Below are positions 6,814 to 12,341 of a stretch of DNA of 12,341 nucleotides, piece after piece. The stretch is from positions 1 to 12,341 of the forward strand of contig JASHVA010000208.1 of the NCBI GenBank assembly GCA_030039715.1, read 5' to 3'. Position 1 is the first letter of the stretch. Each line of letters begins with the position of its first letter. The notes below the pieces were generated by a model that was not told where the DNA came from, made no database searches, and was given only the letters and a program-made list of their open reading frames with translations. This DNA is from Thermoplasmata archaeon. GTDB taxonomy: Archaea > Thermoplasmatota > Thermoplasmata > Lutacidiplasmatales > UBA184. A program made the position numbers and the translations under genes.

Positions 6814-9800
6814 GTGAGGGACCCGGGAGCTCCCGCGGACCCGACGCCGGGCGCTAGTTCGAGAGCTGCGCCACTCGAGGGCGACGGTCCATCCCACTCC
6901 CTGCAGGCGGAGGATCCCACCGGGCCCATCGCCTCGTTTCGACGCCGGAGGACCCGCCTCACGGCAGCCCTGGTCGGCGTCCTCGTCGTCGTATTGCTCG
7001 TGATGGCCGTCCCGGCCGGTGTTTCGAACGCCCGCGCGTCCTCGCCGGCGGCGACCGCCGCGTCGGCCGAGTCTCTGGAGGAATCGGGCGGCCCGACCGC
7101 GCCTTCGGCGCTGGATTGCGAGACGATTGGAGGGACCGCCAGCGTGACGATCGTGACGGCGACGAGCGGGATCGTCGGGAGCCAGGTCAATCTCTCGGTC
7201 GACGGGTTCGACACCGCGGGGACCGTGTTCGTCTACATGGCGATCGCCAGCGGGGGCGAGCTCGCCGGGCCGATCGGCGAGTTGGACGCCGGCACGTCCG
7301 AGCCCGCGATCGTCGGCGGGGTCGTCTTCTCGCACTACGACTCGCCGTCTGAGGGAAACTACGCCCCCGGGACGATCTACTTCTGGGTCGTGGACGTGGA
7401 GTCGGACTGCGCGGCGTCGCCCGCGTTCCAGCTGACGGCGGTCCCGCCCGCGAGCCTGTACTGCTCCGAGTCGCGTTTCACGGACGCGAACGTGACCGTC
7501 GCCCCCACGAGCGGGCTCGCGGGAGCGACCGTGACGATATCGATCTCGGAGTTTGCGCCGTACGGAACCGTCTCCATCGTCTGGGCCGCGTCCGACGGCG
7601 CCGACGCGATCGCCGTCACCAGCCTCGGATCGCCGGGGAGCACCATGGGAGCCTACGTGCCCTCGGATCCCGAGGAGTTTCCTCCCGGGGAGTACGTGTT
7701 CTGGGGCGTCGACTCGTACGATCAGTGCGCGGGAGCCTCCTTCGAGCTCACCGCCCCCGCGGTGACGCCGGTGGTCTCCGTGTCGCCCCTCACCGTGCCC
7801 GTCGGAGGGACGTTCACCGTGACCGGGACGGGCTTCAGCATCGCGCCGAACACCGCGTTCGTCTACCTGGGCGATGAGATCCTGACTCCTACGGGCGGAA
7901 CGGATTGTGCCTCGGACGTACAGGTGATCGAGCAGGACGGCTACGGAGACTTCAGTTGCACGTTCACAGTCCCCGGGACGGCCGAGGCAGGATCGAACGA
8001 CGTCTCCGCGGAGGACACGTCCACCGGAGTCTACTCCAATGCGGTAGCGATTGACGTGCCCGAGCTCGAGTTCGGCAGCACACCGACTTCGGGCGCGCTC
8101 GGCACCGCCCTGACGGTCACCGGCGGCGGCTGGGTCGCGGGGGACTCCATCGAAGTCGGAGTCGGTCCGCAAGGGAGCCCGTTGGCTACGCTCGGCGTGT
8201 TCTGCGACGGGACGGACTCCGGGTTCGCGACCGTCGACTCAGCGGGAGAGTTCTCCTGCTCGTTCGACTTCGGCGACGTCCCCAGCGGTCCGAGCGCGCC
8301 CAGCGGAACTCCGGGCGGGCCGGGTCCGTACAGCGCGTTTGCGAGCGACATCAGCGTCTTCGCGACGCCCGCGCTGATCGCCACTTCCGGGAACACCTTC
8401 GCGTTCGTCGGCACGAGCTCGGTGCCGAACATCCTGCTCACCCCGGAATCGGGAGTGGTCGGATCGACGTTCACGGTCATTGGCTGGGGATTCACCGCCG
8501 GACCTGACGGGACCGCCGTCGTTTCCTTCGGGGGGAGCTCGCTTGCGCCGACCGGAGGATCGGCGTGCGACTTCACCGCGGACACCATCACGCCGAACGC
8601 GACCGGCGGATTCAGCTGCGCGTTCGAGGTACCGTCCTCTGCGGCGAGCAGCGTGGACGATGGGCTGGTGGTCGGAGATACGGTCACGGCCGAGGATGAG
8701 AGCACCGGATTGTCGGCCTCGCAGACCTTCACCGCGAGCTTCTTGGACGTCATTCCCGAGTTCGGAACTATCTCCGGTCCGCTCGTCCAGACCCCGCCGG
8801 GCGCCCTCATCAGCGCGTCCGGTGGAGTGAGTCAGTCGTGGGAAGCCCTGGCGTCCGACGGCTTCGTTCAGTTCGGTCTCGCCCTCGCCGATGGGAACTC
8901 GCCTCCGACGAGCCTGGTGTCGACCCTCTGCCTCGGCGGCTGCGGGGAGTACATCGAGCTGGGCGGCCAGGTTCAGATCACGTTCCAGGTCCCTTCCGTC
9001 CCCGCCGGTGAGTACGAGCTGTACGGAGTCGATCCGATCACGGGGAACTTGGTGATTTCGACTGAGTTCGAGATCACCGCGCCCCAACTCTCGGTGACGT
9101 TGCCCCTCTACAACCAGGCGCCCGTCAACACACCACTTCCGTACTCGGTCTCGGGCCTTACCCCCGGCGAGACCTACGCGCTCGAGCTCGACCCGTCGGC
9201 GGGGCAGATCACCGGCGGCTCGATTCCCACGTTGTACTTCGTGCCCGGCGGCGGCGGCCTCTCGTCGGGGGACTTCACGATCGTCGGGACCGAATCGACG
9301 CAGACGTACGCGATTGACATCTACCAGCAGAACGCGCAGTACGGTTGGAACTTCATCTGCGCGTCCGTGAATTATTTCAACGACATCGCTTCCTCGGCCC
9401 CCGTCACGCTCGTGTTCAACGTGACGTTCGCTTCGCCCTCCGTGCCCTACGGCCCTCCGGACTCGGTGATCACCATCGCGGGAGGTGGCGCGCCCTCCGA
9501 CGCCGATTTGCAGTTCCAACTGCTTCCGAACTCCATCAGCATCGACCCGGTCTACGCGACCCCGCTGACCTGCCTGAATACGGTATCGATCTCGTTGTTC
9601 GGCGACTTCTCGTGCACGTTCCAGGTGCCACCGGTCTACGGGGCTCAGGAATACTACGCGCTCGTCACCAATCTCGACGACGGCGTGAGCGCTCCCTCCC
9701 TCGGGTTTTTCACCCTGGGAACCCCACCGGAGTTCAGCGCCTCGCCCGCCAGCGGACCGGCCGGCACCCAGGTAACGCTCACGAACCCGGACGGTGGGTT

Positions 9801-11502
9801 CGCGGCGTTCGACGTGCCGTACGCGATCTACCTCGACCTCGAGCCGGGGACGATCGGGAGTGGCTCGGTCTTCGCGGGTTCGTTCGACTCGAGCGACGCG
9901 GGGACGATCCCTCTCCAGCCGTTCGTTGTCCCGGCCGGCGTGGTAGCGGGAACGCCCTACTACATCGATGCGTTCCAGGTCTCGGGAGGAGTGAACTACT
10001 TCATCGCGTCGGCGAGCAACCAGTTCACGACGACCACCCCCTCGGTGAGCTCGATCAGCGCGGTTTCGGGCGCACCGGGGACGGTGACTTTCGATGCATC
10101 AGGGCTTGCGCCCGGCACCGGATATCAGGTTTATCTTGACCCGGCCGAGGGAGTCGCCGGTACTGCCGGCTACGACCCGATCGGAAGTTGTTCGACGCCG
10201 GCGGACTCCTCGGACGCGGAGTGCAGTGCGGTGATACCGTCCGGGTTGTCGTCCGGCACCTACTACGTAGACCTGTTCGAGGCCCCCGTCACCTACTTTT
10301 CGAACTCCCTGGGCACGGACGCGACCACCCTCCCTTCGTTCGTCGAGAACGTCTACAGTTTCACGCTGGTCACTACGATCGTAGTCTCCCCCAGCCAGGG
10401 TCCCGAAGGCGGTTCGTACGGGGTCCGGGGAGAAGGTTTCACACCGAGCGGGGGCGTGGAGGTCAAGTTCGCCGGGACGGCACAAACGGCGACCGCCTGC
10501 TCGGACGGCACCTATTCGGGCACGACGGTCACAGTCGACCCCTCGGGGGATTTCATGTGCTACTTCACCGTCCCGGACCGGGGCGCGGGCCAGTACTCGA
10601 TCGTCGGGGTGAACCTCGGACCGTCCTTCACCACGTTCAAGCAACAGTTCACGCTGACGAAGCCCGCGATTACCGTGGCGCCGGCTCAGGGTCCGCTCTA
10701 CGCCAGCTTCACGGTCACGGGGACCGGATTCACGCCGAACTCCTTCCTTGGCTCCATCACTCTCGGCGGAGTCCTTCTTCCCCAGTGCAGTCCGCCGTTC
10801 GGGAGTGGGGAGGAGATCGTTGAGACGAATGCGCAGGGGGCTTTCTCATGCCTGACGGACGTGCAGTCCGGGACCTCCGGCAGCGCCCTCGTGGCGACCG
10901 ATGAGGGAGGCGCCACCGCGAAGACCACGTTCCACGTGACCAAGCTCAAGCTGACGCTGAGCGTTAAGCAGGGGCCGGTCGGCGCGACGGTGACCGCCAC
11001 GGGGACCGGGTTCTCGGTCGACGAGATGGCCCAACTGGACTTCGACGGCGTCGTCTCCCCGACCTGTCTCGCGGGATCGTACTCGACCGACCCCTCGGGT
11101 GGGTTCAGCTGCACGTTCACGGTCCCCTCGGGAACCTTGGGCACGACCGTGACCGCCACGGACCTCGCGACCGCGGCGCCCCCCACTTACCCAGCTTCGG
11201 CGACGGCGACGTTCACGGTAACCTCCCCGTCGATCACCGTCAGCCCGAAGAAGGGGGCGGTCGGGGCGACGGTGAAGGTCTCGGGAAAGGGCTTCTCCGT
11301 CGATAGCGAGATATCGCTGCTCCTGGAAGGAGTCGAGATCACTTCCTGCTCGACTGGGTCCCTCTCGACCTCGGGATCGGGCGCCTACTCCTGTTCGTTC
11401 GCCATCCCGGACGTCCCCACCGGGACCGTCGAGATCGAAGCGGTCGACCCCGGGGGTCAGGTCGCGATGGCTACCTTCACCGTACAACCCACATCGGTGT
11501 AG
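6814..11502 (+). CDS. Giant exported protein with about 14 Ig-like (IPT/TIG-like) repeats
   Basis: The protein is 1562 residues from GTG 6814. A hydrophilic N-terminal stretch of about 42 residues precedes RRRR (43-46) and a single hydrophobic segment (about 49-66, LTAALVGVLVVVLLVMAV), followed by a possible cleavage site near NARA (75). The rest is extracellular: about 14 beta-rich repeats of 90-120 residues. Many share a start like VSPxxGxVGxTVTVTGTGF and an end like SCTFTVP, recalling IPT/TIG and related Ig-like folds. No enzyme domain, sortase or LPXTG-type signal, or C-terminal membrane helix is seen; the protein ends PTSV. Such proteins usually act in adhesion, cell-surface architecture or binding of extracellular polymers; the role here is inferred. 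With its long N-region, the hydrophobic segment could be an uncleaved signal anchor. The start is set by the TATA box; starting at GTG 6748 would add 22 residues. Confidence 0.85.
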   Translation: MRDPGAPADPTPGASSRAAPLEGDGPSHSLQAEDPTGPIASFRRRRTRLTAALVGVLVVVLLVMAVPAGVSNARASSPAATAASAESLEESGGPTAPSALDCETIGGTASVTIVTATSGIVGSQVNLSVDGFDTAGTVFVYMAIASGGELAGPIGELDAGTSEPAIVGGVVFSHYDSPSEGNYAPGTIYFWVVDVESDCAASPAFQLTAVPPASLYCSESRFTDANVTVAPTSGLAGATVTISISEFAPYGTVSIVWAASDGADAIAVTSLGSPGSTMGAYVPSDPEEFPPGEYVFWGVDSYDQCAGASFELTAPAVTPVVSVSPLTVPVGGTFTVTGTGFSIAPNTAFVYLGDEILTPTGGTDCASDVQVIEQDGYGDFSCTFTVPGTAEAGSNDVSAEDTSTGVYSNAVAIDVPELEFGSTPTSGALGTALTVTGGGWVAGDSIEVGVGPQGSPLATLGVFCDGTDSGFATVDSAGEFSCSFDFGDVPSGPSAPSGTPGGPGPYSAFASDISVFATPALIATSGNTFAFVGTSSVPNILLTPESGVVGSTFTVIGWGFTAGPDGTAVVSFGGSSLAPTGGSACDFTADTITPNATGGFSCAFEVPSSAASSVDDGLVVGDTVTAEDESTGLSASQTFTASFLDVIPEFGTISGPLVQTPPGALISASGGVSQSWEALASDGFVQFGLALADGNSPPTSLVSTLCLGGCGEYIELGGQVQITFQVPSVPAGEYELYGVDPITGNLVISTEFEITAPQLSVTLPLYNQAPVNTPLPYSVSGLTPGETYALELDPSAGQITGGSIPTLYFVPGGGGLSSGDFTIVGTESTQTYAIDIYQQNAQYGWNFICASVNYFNDIASSAPVTLVFNVTFASPSVPYGPPDSVITIAGGGAPSDADLQFQLLPNSISIDPVYATPLTCLNTVSISLFGDFSCTFQVPPVYGAQEYYALVTNLDDGVSAPSLGFFTLGTPPEFSASPASGPAGTQVTLTNPDGGFAAFDVPYAIYLDLEPGTIGSGSVFAGSFDSSDAGTIPLQPFVVPAGVVAGTPYYIDAFQVSGGVNYFIASASNQFTTTTPSVSSISAVSGAPGTVTFDASGLAPGTGYQVYLDPAEGVAGTAGYDPIGSCSTPADSSDAECSAVIPSGLSSGTYYVDLFEAPVTYFSNSLGTDATTLPSFVENVYSFTLVTTIVVSPSQGPEGGSYGVRGEGFTPSGGVEVKFAGTAQTATACSDGTYSGTTVTVDPSGDFMCYFTVPDRGAGQYSIVGVNLGPSFTTFKQQFTLTKPAITVAPAQGPLYASFTVTGTGFTPNSFLGSITLGGVLLPQCSPPFGSGEEIVETNAQGAFSCLTDVQSGTSGSALVATDEGGATAKTTFHVTKLKLTLSVKQGPVGATVTATGTGFSVDEMAQLDFDGVVSPTCLAGSYSTDPSGGFSCTFTVPSGTLGTTVTATDLATAAPPTYPASATATFTVTSPSITVSPKKGAVGATVKVSGKGFSVDSEISLLLEGVEITSCSTGSLSTSGSGAYSCSFAIPDVPTGTVEIEAVDPGGQVAMATFTVQPTSV
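7117..11499 (+). repeat. About 14 tandem Ig-like repeats within the exported protein
   Basis: Approximate repeat starts are 7117, 7471, 7765, 8062, 8422, 8752, 9085, 9433, 9730, 10042, 10378, 10666, 10945 and 11230. They diverge in sequence but recur in pattern. The last four and repeats 3-5 are the most alike (for example GPVGATVTATGTGFSVDE against GAVGATVKVSGKGFSVDS in the last two). At least eight repeats have a Cys about 13-25 residues before a G-x-(F/Y)-x-C segment, suggesting one disulfide per domain; repeat 10 has a related Cys pair. Repeats 6, 7 and 9 lack this arrangement. Boundaries are judged by eye and may shift by a few residues. Confidence 0.7.
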
Positions 11503-11520
11503 CGGGGTCTCACGAGCTCC

Positions 11521-11546
11521 CTGGTTGCAACCGTGTTTGCAACCAG
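11521..11546. repeat. Composite TTGCAACC dyad and direct repeat
   Basis: CTGGTTGCAA (11521-11530) and TTGCAACCAG (11537-11546) form a perfect 10-bp inverted repeat with a 6-base loop. The left part also contains GGTTGCAACC (11523-11532), itself a perfect 10-bp palindrome. TTGCAACC occurs twice (11525 and 11537) with a 12-bp period. It begins 18 bases after the Ig-repeat stop and ends 56 bases before the TATA box of the beta-helix gene. It could be a 3'-end hairpin or a two-site operator; no T-tract follows it, which weakens the terminator reading. Confidence 0.7.
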
Positions 11547-11602
11547 AGTGACGGGGGCCAACTCTAACGACCGGGTGAGGACCCTCGGATCGCCGAATCA
11601 AG

Positions 11603-11609
11603 TTTTATA
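11603..11609 (+). promoter_or_regulatory. TATA box of the beta-helix gene
   Basis: TTTTATA is centred about 33 bases before ATG 11639. The predicted mRNA would start near 11632 with a leader of only a few bases. No Shine-Dalgarno sequence is present between box and ATG, consistent with a nearly leaderless transcript. Confidence 0.6.
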
Positions 11610-11638
11610 GCGGGGGTCCCGCTCTCCGCCCGGCGGCT

Positions 11639-12341
11639 ATGCAAAGTCACGGGCGTCGCGGGTGGCTCGTGGGCGCCGTCGTGCTCATCAGCCTGCTCGC
11701 TGCCATTCCCGCGAGTTCCGCCGCAGCTTCCCCACGAGCGGCGACCGCCTCCGCGCCCGCCGCCCTGTCGGGCGGAGCGATCTCGTACGGCGGCCCGACT
11801 CCGTCCGCCGGCCCGGTCACCTGCGCAGGATCCACGACCTACACGGCCGCGCAGATCGTCATCCTCGCGAACGGGACCGTCTATCCGTACGGTACGGCGC
11901 CGGTCACGCACGTCGGATCCACGTACACGTTGACGGAACCGGTGCAGGCCTCCCTGCTGATCTTCGTCTCGAACGCCATCATCGATGGGTCGAACTGCGT
12001 CGTCCGCTACGACGCGGTGGGTGGGCACGGGAACGATACGGACGTGGAGGCGCGCGATGACTCGAACGTCACGCTCGAGTACTTCAACGCCTCCGCGGCA
12101 GACATCGGGATCCAGGCCAACGACTCGAGCGGCGTCACGATCTTCGGGTCGATCGCACCCAACGCGGCGTTCTACGGGATCTGGGCGAACAACTCCCGAG
12201 ACATCAACATCTCGCAAGACAACACGTCGTACTCGGACTGGGGCATCTATCTCCAGAACGACCTCGGCGGTGTCGTGGATCAGAATCAAGCGTTCGAAAC
12301 CTTCATCGGCATCGATGCGGCCAGCTCGACGAATATTCGGA
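11639..12341 (+). CDS. Exported right-handed beta-helix protein, 5' part (runs off the right edge)
   Basis: The frame opens at ATG 11639 and stays open to the window end, giving 234 residues without a stop. Residues 1-29 form a signal peptide (MQSHGRRGW, then LVGAVVLISLLAAIPASSAAA). A Ser/Ala/Pro/Gly-rich linker and a segment with two Cys (C62 and C119) follow. From about residue 140 there are parallel beta-helix rungs of roughly 23 residues: NVTLEYFNASAADIGI, VTIFGSIAPNAAFYGI, INISQDNTSYSDWGIYL and VVDQNQAFETFIGI. This is the NosD/pectate-lyase-like fold, found in polysaccharide-active enzymes and in structural surface proteins. No catalytic residues can be assigned from the visible part. 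N-X-S/T sequons are abundant, suggesting N-glycosylation. The gene is preceded by its own TATA box and by the TTGCAACC element. Confidence 0.82.
   Translation, partial: MQSHGRRGWLVGAVVLISLLAAIPASSAAASPRAATASAPAALSGGAISYGGPTPSAGPVTCAGSTTYTAAQIVILANGTVYPYGTAPVTHVGSTYTLTEPVQASLLIFVSNAIIDGSNCVVRYDAVGGHGNDTDVEARDDSNVTLEYFNASAADIGIQANDSSGVTIFGSIAPNAAFYGIWANNSRDINISQDNTSYSDWGIYLQNDLGGVVDQNQAFETFIGIDAASSTNIR

Noticed and set aside
6784..9519. Long minus-strand open frames (462 and 426 codons) opposite the Ig-repeat gene
   Set aside because: Biased Arg-rich composition and no motifs, whereas the plus strand shows coherent repeats over its whole length.
1..12341. tRNA, rRNA, CRISPR arrays or a phage-defence cassette
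   Set aside because: No cloverleaf-like segment, rRNA-like sequence, regularly spaced DNA repeats or defence-type protein motifs were seen. The only tandem repeats are the protein-level Ig-like domains.

Overview
The window is visibly GC-rich and protein-dense. It reads as archaeal: AT-rich boxes resembling TATA elements lie about 23-33 bases upstream of several start codons, implying leaderless or nearly leaderless mRNAs. Three proteins carry export signals, and two of these (the S53 peptidase and the beta-helix protein) are rich in N-X-S/T sequons. An acid-type S53 peptidase together with an IS630-like protein and a class III cyclase suggests an uncultured, high-GC member of the Thermoplasmatota or a related soil or groundwater archaeon. 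This assignment is inference; no rRNA or other marker gene is present.

Layout. A class III adenylate/guanylate cyclase runs off the left edge on the minus strand (N-terminus only). It is divergent from a pirin-like bicupin gene (232-915). Next is an intact but strongly diverged IS630-type transposase homologue (1085-2107). A large secreted S53 (sedolisin/kumamolisin-type) peptidase with a long C-terminal beta-rich extension follows (2233-5682). A minus-strand gene for an alpha/alpha-toroid, prenyltransferase/cyclase-like protein (5740-6633) converges on it. Divergent from that is a very large exported protein built of about 14 Ig-like repeats (start best placed at GTG 6814, end 11502). Finally there is the 5' part of an exported right-handed beta-helix protein (11639 to the window end), preceded by a TATA box and by a dyad that is also a 12-bp-period direct repeat.

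How the genes may work together. Three of the seven genes encode exported proteins: a protease, a repetitive Ig-like protein and a beta-helix protein. Together they cover 8.8 kb of the 12.3 kb. Each has its own promoter-like region, so this is a neighbourhood of cell-surface or extracellular functions rather than an operon. The pirin-like, toroid and cyclase genes have no evident functional link to them.

I found no tRNA, rRNA, CRISPR array or complete insertion sequence. The most notable points are the degenerate but open IS630 homologue, the altered calcium site and insertions in the S53 peptidase, the recurring Cys-pair signature of the Ig-like repeats, and the composite TTGCAACC element at 11521-11546.
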